NCBI RefSeq assembly: GCF_024505145.1
Contig: NZ_JANIAA010000053.1
Span: forward strand, 1 to 55,017
Origin: Streptomyces rugosispiralis
GTDB taxonomy: Bacteria > Actinomycetota > Actinomycetes > Streptomycetales > Streptomycetaceae
DNA length: 55,017 bases
Direction: 5' to 3'
Position numbers and translations under genes: made by a program. Below, in pieces: positions 1 to 9,389 of the stretch. The notes under the pieces are model-generated. The model was not told where the DNA came from, did no database searches, and was given only the letters and a program-made list of their open reading frames with translations. Positions within the stretch are counted from its first letter, which is position 1. The number at the start of each line of letters is the position of its first letter.

Positions 1-1
1 G

Positions 2-3000
2 GGTTTGTCGCTGGAGGACGGTGCGCGGGTGGTGGCCTTGCGGAGCAGGGCGTTGCTGGCTCTGTCGGGTCGGGGTGGGATGGTGTCGGTTCCGGTTTCC
101 GCCGACGTGCTGCGTGACCGTCCGGGGTTGTCGGTGGCGGCGGTGAACGGTCCGGTGTCGACGGTGGTGTCCGGGTCTGTTGAGGTGCTGGACGCGGTGC
201 TGGCGGAGTTCCCGGGGGCCAAGCGGATTCCGGTGGATTACGCCTCGCACTCCCCGCAGGTGGCCGAGATCCAGCGGGAACTGGCGGACGCGCTGGCGCC
301 GGTCCGGCCGCGCGGTGGACAGGTGGCGTTCCACTCGACGGTGACCGGACGGCTCACCGACACCTCCGAACTCGACGCCGACTACTGGTACCGCAACCTC
401 CGGCACACGGTGGAATTCCAGAGCACCGTCGAAGTCCTGATGAACCAGGGCCACACCGTGTTCGTCGAGGTGAGCCCGCACCCCGTGCTGACCATCGGCA
501 TCCAGGAGACCGCCGAGACCGCCGATACCACGGACACCACCGACACCCCCACCGACATCGTCGTCACCGGATCGCTGCGCCGCGACGACGGTGGCCCCGC
601 CCGCTTCCTCACCGCCCTCGGCGACCTCCACACCCGGGGCGTGGACGTGGACTGGCGCCCGCTCTTCGCCGGAGCCCGGACGGTGGACCTTCCCACCTAC
701 GCCTTCCAACGGGAACGCTTCTGGCTGAAGCCCGCGCGGCCGGTGACCCAGGCGTCGGGGCTGGGCCTCGGCGATATCGAGCACCCCCTGCTGGGCGCGG
801 TACTGCCCCTGCCCGGGGACGAGGGCGGTGTGCTGACCGGACTGCTCTCCCTGGACGGACAGCCTTGGCTGGCCGACCACATGGTGCGGGACACGGTGGT
901 CTTCCCCGGCACCGGATTCGTCGAACTCGCCCTTCAGGCCGGTCAGCACTTCGGCCACTCGGTGCTGGAGGAGTTGACCCTGCACACCCCGCTGGTGGTG
1001 CCGGACCAGGGCGGGGTCCAGGTACAGGTGGCCGTCTCGGCGGCGGACGAACGGGGCCGGAGGCCGGTCACGGTGCACTCGTGCCGCGCTGGGGAGTGGG
1101 TGCTGCACGCCTCGGGCACCCTCGGCGCCACCGGAGCCCCCGACATCACCGGGCCGCGCCCCGCCGAGGTGGCCCGGCTCATGGAGATCTGGCCGCCCGA
1201 GGGCGCGCGGAGCCTCGATGTCTCGGGGATGTACGCGGCGATGGCGGAGCGCGGCTACGGGTACGGTCCCGCTTTCCAAGGGCTGCGCGCCGCGTGGTCA
1301 CGGGACGACGAGATCTACGCCGAAGTGGCTCTGGAGCCGGAGGCACAGGACGTGGCGGCGCGGTGCGGTGCGCATCCGGCCCTGCTCGACGCCGCGTTGC
1401 ACGGCGTGGGGCTCGGCCGCTTCCTCACCGACCCCGGCCAGGCGTATCTGCCGTTCTCCTGGAGCGGGGTGGCGCTGCACGCGGTCGGCGCCTCCGCCAT
1501 CCGCGTGGTGCTCTCCCCGGCCGGTCCGGACGCGGTGTCGCTGGAGGTGACGGACCCGGCGGGAGCGCCGGTGCTGTCGGTGGCGTCGCTCTCGTTGCGT
1601 CCGCTGTCCAGCGGGCGGATCGCGGACACCCGAGGGGTGGACCAGGACTCGCTGTACCGCGTGGACTGGGTCGAGATGCCGCTGCCGACTGCCCCGGCAG
1701 GCTCGGCCCCGGCCGAGACTGGCACGCCACCGACGTTCGACGCCCTGGTCGAATACGACGTTCTCGGCCCCGACACCCCCGTGCCCGACATGGCGGTGCT
1801 GCCGTGTGAGTCGGCCGGTGACGCGGTGTCCACCGTCGTGTGCCGGGCGCTCGCGGCGGTACGGCGATGGCTCGCCGACGAGCGCTGTGCCCGGTCCCGG
1901 CTGGCCGTGCTGACGCGCGGTGCGATGGCGACCGCTTCCGGCGAGAGCGTCGAAGACCTCGGCGCGGCAGCGGTCTGGGGCCTGCTCCGCAGCGCACAGG
2001 CCGAGCATCCGGACCGCTTCGTCCTCGTCGACCACGACGGCCACCAGGATTCCCGTACGGTGCTCGCCGCCGCGCTGTCCGCCGCGGCGGACGGTGGCCA
2101 TGCGCATCTGGCGCTGCGCCGCGGCCGTGTCCTGACGCCTCAGCTCGCTCCGCTCCCCCCGACCGCGATCGCCCTGTCGGCCACCACACCGCCCGCCGCC
2201 GCCCCGACCCCGGAGGACGGGACACCGTGGCGGATGGACGTCACCAGTCAGGGCACGCTGGAGAATCTGGCCGCCGTCCCCTGCCCGGAGGCCGCCGGTG
2301 TCCTCGGCGCCGGACAGGTGCGGGTGGCGATGCACGCGGCCGGGGTGAACTTCCGGGACGTCGTCGTCGCCCTCGGCATGATCCCCGGCCAGGACGTCAT
2401 CGGCAGCGAGGGTGCCGGCGTGGTGCTCGACATCGGCCCCGGTGTGTCCGGCCTGGCGCCCGGCGACCGGGTGATGGGTCTGTTCTCCGGGGCGTTCGGC
2501 CCCGTGGCGATGACCGATCACCGGCTGTTGGCGCGGCTGCCGGAAGGCTGGTCGTTCGCCGACGCCGCGGCCACGCCGGTGGTGTTCCTGACCGCCATGT
2601 ACGGGCTGATGGACCTGGCCGGTCTGCGCCCCGGTGAAGCGGTGCTGGTGCACTCGGCGGCGGGCGGGGTGGGCATGGCCGCGACACAGGTGGCCCGCTG
2701 GCTCGGCGCCGAGGTGTACGCCACCGCGAGCCCCGGGAAGTGGGACGCGCTGCGCGCCGGAGGAGTGGCGGACGACCGGATCGCCTCGTCCCGCTCCCTG
2801 GAGTTCGCCGACCGCTTCGGCCGGGTGGACGTGGTGCTGAACTCGCTTGCGGGCGAGTATGTGGACGCCTCGCTCGGCCTGCTCGCCGACGGTGGCCGTT
2901 TCCTGGAGATGGGCAAGACCGACATCCGCGACGGTGAGCTGGTGGCCGCGGAGCACGGGGTGCGGTACCGGGCGTTCGACCTCATGGACGCGGGGCCCGA

Positions 3001-6000
3001 CCGGGTCGGGGAACTGCTCCGGCTGCTGGTGTCGCTCTTCGAGCGAGGGATCTTCACCGCACTGCCGACCCGCGCCTGGGACGTCCGGCAGGCGGGTGAC
3101 GCGCTGCGCTTCCTCTCGCAGGCGCGCCACATCGGCAAGCTGGTGCTGTCCATTCCGCAGCCGCTGCGGGAGGGGGACACCGTGCTGATCACCGGCGGCA
3201 CCGGCACACTGGGCGGGCTGGTCGCCCGTCACCTGGTCGAACGGCACGGAGTACGGGACCTCGTCCTGGCCGGCCGGCGGGGGCCGGACGCCCCGGACAC
3301 GGCCGAACTCGCCGCCGCCCTGCGCGAATACGGCGCCCAGGTGCGGGTGGTGGCCTGTGACGTGGCCGACCGGGACCAGCTGGCACGGCTGCTGGACACC
3401 GTCCCCGGCCTGCGGATGGTGGTGCACACCGCAGGTGTGCTCGACGACGGGGTGATCGAGTCGCTCACCCCGGAGCGGGTGCGCGAGGTGTTGAGGCCGA
3501 AGGTGGACGCCGCCTGGTATCTGCACGAGCTGACGGCCGGTCGTGAGCTGGCGGAATTCGTGGTGTTCTCGTCGGCCGCGGGTGTTCTGGGAAGCCCCGG
3601 GCAGGGCGCCTACGCGGCGGCGAACGCCTGGCTGGACGCGCTGATGGCGCACCGCCGGGCCGCCGGGCTGCCGGGCCTCTCCGTGGCCTGGGGGCTGTGG
3701 GCCGAGCGCAGCGGGATGACCGGCCATCTGTCGGACCGGGACCTCGCCCGGATGGCCAGGGCCGGTGCCACGCCTCTCACCACCGATCAGGGGCTCCGGC
3801 TCCTGGACAGTGCCAGGGCGGCCACCGAGGCGCTCGTGCTGGCCACGCCGCTGGACGCCGCGGCGCTGCGGGCACAGGCCGACGCCGGGGCGCTGCCCGC
3901 GCTCTTCCGCGGTCTGGTCCGTGCGCCGATCCGCCGCGCGACCGGCGCGGGCCCGGTGGAGGACGAGTCGTCGCTGCGGGGCCGGATGGCCGCGATGCCG
4001 GTCGCCGAGCGCGAACAACTGGTGCTGGACCTGGTCCGTACGCAGGTGGCGACCGTGCTGGGGCACGGCACCCCCGCCGCGGTCGACACGGCGCGTACCT
4101 TCGCGGAGACCGGCTTCGACTCGCTCACGGCCGTCGAGCTGCGCAACCGGCTGCGCACCGCCACCGGGGTCGGGCTGTCGGCCACCGCGATCTTCGACTA
4201 TCCGACACCGGCGGTCCTGGCCGGCCATCTCCTCCGGGAGCTGGACGGCACCGTCGGCGAGGCCGTGGCACGGCCCGCCGCCCCGGCCGCCGCCACCGAC
4301 CGGGACCCGATCGTGATCGTCGGAATGGCCTGCCGCTATCCGGGCGGAGTGACGTCGCCCGAGGAGTTGTGGGAGCTGCTCGCCACCGGTCGTGACGCGG
4401 TCGCGGATCTGCCGGACGACCGGGGCTGGGACCTGGACGGCCTGTACAGCGCCGATCCGGACAGCTCGGGCACCTCGTACGTCCGCGCCGGTGGCTTCGT
4501 GTACGACGCGGGCGAGTTCGACGCCGGCTTCTTCGGCATCTCGCCGCGCGAGGCGCTCGCGATGGATCCGCAGCAGCGGTTGCTGCTGGAAGTGGCCTGG
4601 GAGGCGGTGGAGCGGGCCGGTATCCCGGCGGCGTCGTTGAAGGGGAGCCAGACCGGGGTGTTCGTCGGTGCCGCCGCACAGGGCTACGGAACGGGGGCCG
4701 GGCAGGCGGCGGAGGGATCCGAGGGCTACTTCCTGACCGGTGGCGCGGGCAGCGTGGTCTCCGGCCGGCTCTCGTACACCCTCGGCCTGGAGGGGTCGGC
4801 GGTCACCGTGGACACCGCCTGCTCGTCGTCGCTGGTCGCGCTGCATCTGGCGGCGCAGGCCCTGCGGTCCGGCGAGTGCTCGCTGGCACTGGCCGGCGGG
4901 GTGACGGTGATGGCCACCCCGGGCATCTTCGTGGAGTTCTCCCGGCAGCGCGGACTGGCCGCCGACGGCCGCTGCAAGGCGTTCGCCGACGCGGCGGACG
5001 GCACCGGCTGGGGCGAGGGCGTCGGCATGCTGCTGCTGGAGCGGCTGTCCGACGCCCGCCGCAACGGCCACCGGGTCCTGGCGGTCGTACGCGGCTCCGC
5101 CGTCAACCAGGACGGCGCCTCGAACGGCCTGACGGCGCCGAACGGGCCCTCGCAGCAGCGGGTGATCCGGGCCGCGCTGGCCAACGCCGGGCTGGCCGCG
5201 TCGGACGTGGACGCGGTGGAGGCACACGGCACCGGCACCAGCCTGGGCGACCCGATCGAGGCACAGGCGCTGCTGGCCACCTACGGGCAGGAGCGCGAAC
5301 GGCCGCTGCTGCTGGGCTCGATCAAGTCGAACATCGGGCACACCCAGTCGGCCGCGGGAGTGGCCGGTGTGATCAAGATGGTGCTGGCGATGCGGCACGG
5401 GGCGCTGCCCCGGACCCTGCACGTGGACGAGCCGTCAACCCATGTGGACTGGTCGGCCGGTGCGGTGGAGCTGCTGACCGAGCCCGCGGAGTGGCCGGGG
5501 ACCTCCCACCCCCGCCGGGCCGGGGTGTCCTCGTTCGGGGTGAGCGGGACCAACGCCCATGTGATCCTCGAACAGCCACCCGTGGAGTCCGGGCCCGACC
5601 CGCGGCCGGTACCCGAGCGGGCCCCGGCGGTGGTGCCATGGGTGCTCTCCGGCCAAGGCGAGCGCGGACTGCGGGCGCAGGCCGCCCGGTTGCGGACCTT
5701 CCTGGCCGCGCGCCCCGAGTCCGACCCGGCCGACGTGGGCTGGTCGCTGGCCGCCACCCGTTCGGCGCTTTCGCACCGGGCCGCGGTGGTCGGGGCGGAC
5801 CGGGCGGAGCTGCTGGACGGACTGGCCGCGCTGGCGGCCGGCGAGCCCGCGCCGGGCGTGGTCCTGGGCACCGCGGATCCGGGCCGGGTGGGCGTGCTGT
5901 TCGCGGGCCAGGGGACCCAACGGGTTGGTATGGGAAGGGAGTTGTACCAGGCGTTCCCGGTGTTCGCGGCGGCGTGGGACGAGGTGTGCGCCGCGCTCGA

Positions 6001-9000
6001 CCCGCATCTGGACCGTCCGCTCGACGAAGTGGTGACCGACGCCACCGGCGCGCTGGACGCCACCACGTACACGCAGGCGGGCCTGTTCGCCCTCGAAGTG
6101 TCGCTGTTCCGGCTGGTGTCCTCCTGGGGCGTGCGGCCGGACTATCTGCTGGGCCACTCCATCGGCGAGCTGGCGGCCGCGCATGTGGCCGGTCTGTGGT
6201 CGCTGGAGGACGCCGCCAAGGTGGTGGCGGCCCGGGGCCGGCTCATGGGCGCGCTGCCGCCGGGCGGGGCGATGGTGGCCCTGGCCGCGCCGGAGGACCG
6301 GGTACGGCTGTTCCTGACCGACCGGGTCGCCCTCGCGGCCGTGAACGGGCCGTCGTCGGTCGTGGTGTCCGGGGACGAGGACGCGGTGCGCGGTGTGGCC
6401 GAGGCGTTCGCCGCCCGTGGGGTGAAGACGCGGCGGCTGCGCGTCGGCCACGCCTTCCACTCGCCGCTGATGGACGGGATGCTCCTCGCGTTCGCCGAGG
6501 TACTCGACACGGTGGACTTCCGCACCCCGCGGATACCGGTGGTGTCGAACCTCTCCGGTGTGGTGGCGGGGGAGGAGCTGTGCTCCCCCGCTTACTGGGT
6601 GCGGCAGGTGCGGGAGACGGTGCGGTTCGCCGCCGGGCTGGAGCGTCTGCGGCAGCTCGGCACGGGCACCTTCCTCGAACTCGGGCCGGACGGCACCCTC
6701 ACCGCCTTGGCCCAGGCCCAGGTCACCGGGGCGGACGCCGAGTTCATCCCCACTCTGCGGGCCGACCGGCCCGAACCGGTCACGGTCACCACCGCCCTCG
6801 CCCAGTTGCACACCCACGGTGTGGAGCCGGACTGGTCCGCGGTCTTCCCCGGTGCCCGCCGGGCCGAGCTGCCGACCTACGCCTTCCAGCGCTCCCGCTT
6901 CTGGCTCGAGCCCTCCCGTGCCCCCGGCGACGCGGCCGACTTCGGGCTCGGCGCGCTGGACCATCCGCTGGTCGGTGCGAGGGTGCCGCTGCCCGACGCG
7001 GACGGTGTTCTGCTCACCGGCCGCGTCTCCGCCGACGACCACTCGTGGCTGACCGGTCGGCGGACGCTGGGGGTGCCGCTGTTCCCGGCGACCGGCTTCC
7101 TGGAACTGGTGCTCCAGGCGGGGCTCCAGTGCGACTGCCGGACGGTGGACGAACTCACCATCCATGAACCGCTCGTCCTCCCCGAGCGGGGCGGGGCCGA
7201 GGTGCAGGTGTCCGTCCGGGGCGCCGACGAGTCCGGCCGCCGTGCGGTCACCGTGTACTGCCGCCGCGACCAGCGGTGGGTCCGGCATGCCACGGCCGTC
7301 CTCGGCGCGGACCGGCCGCCCGCGCCGGAGCGGCGCCCCGAGCCCTGGCCGCCCACCGGTGCCCGGCCGCTGGACTCCGGCGGGACACCGGCGTGGCGCC
7401 GTGACGACGAGGTCTTCCTGGACATCGAGCTGCCTGATGAGGCCGCCGGGGCCGGGGCCGAACGCTGGGCACTGCATCCCGCCCTGCTCGAACAGGCGTT
7501 GCGCGGGGAGGCGCTGACGGGCCTGGTCACCGCGGCCGAGGGGACCCATCTGCCGTTCTCCTGGGCGGGGGTCACCCTGCACACGACCGGTGCCACGAGA
7601 CTGCGAGCCACCCTCGCGCCCGTCGGCCCGGACACGGTCTCGCTCCACGTGGCCGACGCCGCCGGAACCCCCGTGCTGTCGGTGAACTCGCTGGTGCTCC
7701 GCCCGGTGTCCGGGCATCGGCTGCGCCAGGCCAACGCGGCACTGTTCCGGCCGGTGTGGGCTGCTTGCCGTACGCGGGCCGAATCGGACGCCGGCCCCGT
7801 CCGGTGGGGGCTCGTCGGCGACCCGGACACCTGGAAACCGGATACGCTCGGCACGCCGGTCGCGCTGTATCCGGAACTGTCGGCCATCGAGGACGTGCCG
7901 GACGTCATCCTCCTCCCGTGTGTATCCGAGGGCGGGACGGCGTCCGAGGCGGCCGTCCGCGTAGCCGAGGCCGTGCGGACGTGGCTGGCCGGGGAGCGGT
8001 TCGCCACCTCGCGTCTGGTGCTGGTGACCCGGGGCGCGCTCGCCACGGCGGCCGGTGACGATGTCGAGGACGTGGCCGCGGCCGCGGTGTGGTCGCTGGT
8101 CGAGCCCCTCCAGGCGGCCGGGGCGGGACGGCTGACGCTCGTCGACACCGATGTGTGCGATCTGCGGTTGCTGCCCGCCGCGGTGGCCGTGGGGGAGGAC
8201 CGGGTCGCGGTCCGGGCGGGAGCGGTGCTGGTACCGGAGCTGGTACCGGCCCTGGTCACGCCGGTGGCCACCGAGCAGGATCCGCCCGCTTGGGGCCCGG
8301 GGACGGTGCTGGTCACCGGTGGGTCGGCCATGGCTGTCTCGCGGCATCTGGTCGCCGAACACGGTGTGCGCGACCTGGTCCTGGCCGGGGACGGCGACGC
8401 GGCCGAACTGACAGCGCTCGGAGCCACGGTCCGGCTCGCCCCGTGTGATCCGGCGGACGGTCAGGCGCTGGCATCGCTGCTGGCGGAGATTCCCGGACTG
8501 CGGAGCGTGGTGCACACCGCGGCCGACGCCCCGGAGCCGACCCGAGCCGGTGCGCTCTCCCCGGAATCCCTGCGGCCACAGCTGCGGTCGGGGGTGGCGG
8601 CGGCCTGGAACCTGCACCTGGCCACGCGGGGCCTGGAATTGGACCGCTTTGTGCTGCTCACTTCCGCCGACGCGGCGTTGTCCCCCGCGTACGCCGACGC
8701 GCTGGCCGCACACCGGCGGGCCGGCGGACTGCCCGCGGTGTCCGTCTCCACCGATCTGGGCCTCGCCCTGTTCGACGGGGCATGCGCCGCACCCGGGGAG
8801 GCGGTCCGGGTCACCACCGAAACGCCGGTCCCCGCACGCACCGCAGCGGGCCCGCGGCCGGTGGAACAACCCCCGGCGGCCGAGGCCTCCGCGGCCACGC
8901 TGCTGGAACGGCTGGCCGGGCGGACGGAGGACGAGCAGGACGAGATCCTGCTGGAGCTGGTCCGTGGCCAGGTCGCCATGGTGCTCGGCCATCCCGACGC

Positions 9001-9331
9001 CACCATGGTCGACCCGGACCGAGGCTTCGTGGACCTGGGCTTCGACTCGGTGGCGGCCGTGAAGCTCCGCAACCAGCTGGCCGGAGCCACCCGGCTCGAG
9101 CTGCCCGCCAGCCTCACCTTCGACCACCCCACGGCTGTCGACCTCGCCCGCCATCTGCGCGCCGAAATGCTGCCCGACGACGCGGCGGCCGCCATTCTCG
9201 TGCTCGAAGAGCTGAACAAACTCGACGATTCGATCCTCGTGCTCGACCCGGCAAGCGCGGCACGGGTGCGGATCTCCACCCTGCTCCAGGACCTGGCCGC
9301 GAAATGGGTCGAGCCGACGGATCGTCCATGA
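2..9331 (+). CDS. Modular type I polyketide synthase subunit, 5' partial: [AT]-DH-ER-KR-ACP / KS-AT-DH0-KR0-ACP
   Basis: Cytoplasmic assembly-line PKS, open at the left edge. Residues are counted from the TTG at base 5. Residues 1-240 are the C-terminal part of an AT with YASH, the methylmalonyl signature. DH1 has His292 and Asp462 (HPALLDAALH), although the usual motif Gly is Asp. ER is about 744-1054 with HSAAGGVGM. KR1 is about 1058-1290 with TGGTGTLG, an LDD motif (B type) and YAAAN. ACP1 Ser is 1373. KS2 is about 1434-1858 with active Cys1606 (DTACSSS), HGTGT and NIGHT. AT2 has GHSIG (Ser2052) and HAFH (2149-2152), which indicate malonyl-CoA. DH2 has Arg2352 for the catalytic His and Glu2496 for Asp, and is shortened. 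KR2 has TGGSAMAV and has lost the YxxxN segment. ACP2 Ser is 3015. Residues 3060-3108 form a helical docking-like tail with no thioesterase. Predicted chemistry is one fully reduced propionate unit, then one unreduced acetate unit. The product is unknown. Confidence 0.95.
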   Translation, partial: GLSLEDGARVVALRSRALLALSGRGGMVSVPVSADVLRDRPGLSVAAVNGPVSTVVSGSVEVLDAVLAEFPGAKRIPVDYASHSPQVAEIQRELADALAPVRPRGGQVAFHSTVTGRLTDTSELDADYWYRNLRHTVEFQSTVEVLMNQGHTVFVEVSPHPVLTIGIQETAETADTTDTTDTPTDIVVTGSLRRDDGGPARFLTALGDLHTRGVDVDWRPLFAGARTVDLPTYAFQRERFWLKPARPVTQASGLGLGDIEHPLLGAVLPLPGDEGGVLTGLLSLDGQPWLADHMVRDTVVFPGTGFVELALQAGQHFGHSVLEELTLHTPLVVPDQGGVQVQVAVSAADERGRRPVTVHSCRAGEWVLHASGTLGATGAPDITGPRPAEVARLMEIWPPEGARSLDVSGMYAAMAERGYGYGPAFQGLRAAWSRDDEIYAEVALEPEAQDVAARCGAHPALLDAALHGVGLGRFLTDPGQAYLPFSWSGVALHAVGASAIRVVLSPAGPDAVSLEVTDPAGAPVLSVASLSLRPLSSGRIADTRGVDQDSLYRVDWVEMPLPTAPAGSAPAETGTPPTFDALVEYDVLGPDTPVPDMAVLPCESAGDAVSTVVCRALAAVRRWLADERCARSRLAVLTRGAMATASGESVEDLGAAAVWGLLRSAQAEHPDRFVLVDHDGHQDSRTVLAAALSAAADGGHAHLALRRGRVLTPQLAPLPPTAIALSATTPPAAAPTPEDGTPWRMDVTSQGTLENLAAVPCPEAAGVLGAGQVRVAMHAAGVNFRDVVVALGMIPGQDVIGSEGAGVVLDIGPGVSGLAPGDRVMGLFSGAFGPVAMTDHRLLARLPEGWSFADAAATPVVFLTAMYGLMDLAGLRPGEAVLVHSAAGGVGMAATQVARWLGAEVYATASPGKWDALRAGGVADDRIASSRSLEFADRFGRVDVVLNSLAGEYVDASLGLLADGGRFLEMGKTDIRDGELVAAEHGVRYRAFDLMDAGPDRVGELLRLLVSLFERGIFTALPTRAWDVRQAGDALRFLSQARHIGKLVLSIPQPLREGDTVLITGGTGTLGGLVARHLVERHGVRDLVLAGRRGPDAPDTAELAAALREYGAQVRVVACDVADRDQLARLLDTVPGLRMVVHTAGVLDDGVIESLTPERVREVLRPKVDAAWYLHELTAGRELAEFVVFSSAAGVLGSPGQGAYAAANAWLDALMAHRRAAGLPGLSVAWGLWAERSGMTGHLSDRDLARMARAGATPLTTDQGLRLLDSARAATEALVLATPLDAAALRAQADAGALPALFRGLVRAPIRRATGAGPVEDESSLRGRMAAMPVAEREQLVLDLVRTQVATVLGHGTPAAVDTARTFAETGFDSLTAVELRNRLRTATGVGLSATAIFDYPTPAVLAGHLLRELDGTVGEAVARPAAPAAATDRDPIVIVGMACRYPGGVTSPEELWELLATGRDAVADLPDDRGWDLDGLYSADPDSSGTSYVRAGGFVYDAGEFDAGFFGISPREALAMDPQQRLLLEVAWEAVERAGIPAASLKGSQTGVFVGAAAQGYGTGAGQAAEGSEGYFLTGGAGSVVSGRLSYTLGLEGSAVTVDTACSSSLVALHLAAQALRSGECSLALAGGVTVMATPGIFVEFSRQRGLAADGRCKAFADAADGTGWGEGVGMLLLERLSDARRNGHRVLAVVRGSAVNQDGASNGLTAPNGPSQQRVIRAALANAGLAASDVDAVEAHGTGTSLGDPIEAQALLATYGQERERPLLLGSIKSNIGHTQSAAGVAGVIKMVLAMRHGALPRTLHVDEPSTHVDWSAGAVELLTEPAEWPGTSHPRRAGVSSFGVSGTNAHVILEQPPVESGPDPRPVPERAPAVVPWVLSGQGERGLRAQAARLRTFLAARPESDPADVGWSLAATRSALSHRAAVVGADRAELLDGLAALAAGEPAPGVVLGTADPGRVGVLFAGQGTQRVGMGRELYQAFPVFAAAWDEVCAALDPHLDRPLDEVVTDATGALDATTYTQAGLFALEVSLFRLVSSWGVRPDYLLGHSIGELAAAHVAGLWSLEDAAKVVAARGRLMGALPPGGAMVALAAPEDRVRLFLTDRVALAAVNGPSSVVVSGDEDAVRGVAEAFAARGVKTRRLRVGHAFHSPLMDGMLLAFAEVLDTVDFRTPRIPVVSNLSGVVAGEELCSPAYWVRQVRETVRFAAGLERLRQLGTGTFLELGPDGTLTALAQAQVTGADAEFIPTLRADRPEPVTVTTALAQLHTHGVEPDWSAVFPGARRAELPTYAFQRSRFWLEPSRAPGDAADFGLGALDHPLVGARVPLPDADGVLLTGRVSADDHSWLTGRRTLGVPLFPATGFLELVLQAGLQCDCRTVDELTIHEPLVLPERGGAEVQVSVRGADESGRRAVTVYCRRDQRWVRHATAVLGADRPPAPERRPEPWPPTGARPLDSGGTPAWRRDDEVFLDIELPDEAAGAGAERWALHPALLEQALRGEALTGLVTAAEGTHLPFSWAGVTLHTTGATRLRATLAPVGPDTVSLHVADAAGTPVLSVNSLVLRPVSGHRLRQANAALFRPVWAACRTRAESDAGPVRWGLVGDPDTWKPDTLGTPVALYPELSAIEDVPDVILLPCVSEGGTASEAAVRVAEAVRTWLAGERFATSRLVLVTRGALATAAGDDVEDVAAAAVWSLVEPLQAAGAGRLTLVDTDVCDLRLLPAAVAVGEDRVAVRAGAVLVPELVPALVTPVATEQDPPAWGPGTVLVTGGSAMAVSRHLVAEHGVRDLVLAGDGDAAELTALGATVRLAPCDPADGQALASLLAEIPGLRSVVHTAADAPEPTRAGALSPESLRPQLRSGVAAAWNLHLATRGLELDRFVLLTSADAALSPAYADALAAHRRAGGLPAVSVSTDLGLALFDGACAAPGEAVRVTTETPVPARTAAGPRPVEQPPAAEASAATLLERLAGRTEDEQDEILLELVRGQVAMVLGHPDATMVDPDRGFVDLGFDSVAAVKLRNQLAGATRLELPASLTFDHPTAVDLARHLRAEMLPDDAAAAILVLEELNKLDDSILVLDPASAARVRISTLLQDLAAKWVEPTDRP

Positions 9332-9366
9332 CCACACACAACCACTTGACCACGCACAATCACTTG
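9331..9366 (+). repeat. 18-bp direct repeat, two copies, between PKS stop and P450
   Basis: ACCACACACAACCACTTG is followed immediately by ACCACGCACAATCACTTG, with two mismatches. The first base overlaps the PKS stop codon. The P450 ribosome site (GAGGGAG) begins about 10 bases after the second copy. The repeat is A+C-rich and unlike the surrounding DNA. It may be an untranslated spacer that keeps translation of the two genes linked; no known operator is recognised. Confidence 0.8.
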
Positions 9367-9389
9367 ACGCGCATACGAGGGAGTCAGCA

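Noticed and set aside
1298..5422. Very long minus-strand open frame through the left PKS (and a similar one at 5435-9661)
   Set aside because: High GC removes stop codons from the frame opposite a real Streptomyces gene. The translation is Arg/Gly/His-rich, with no domain and no ribosome site.
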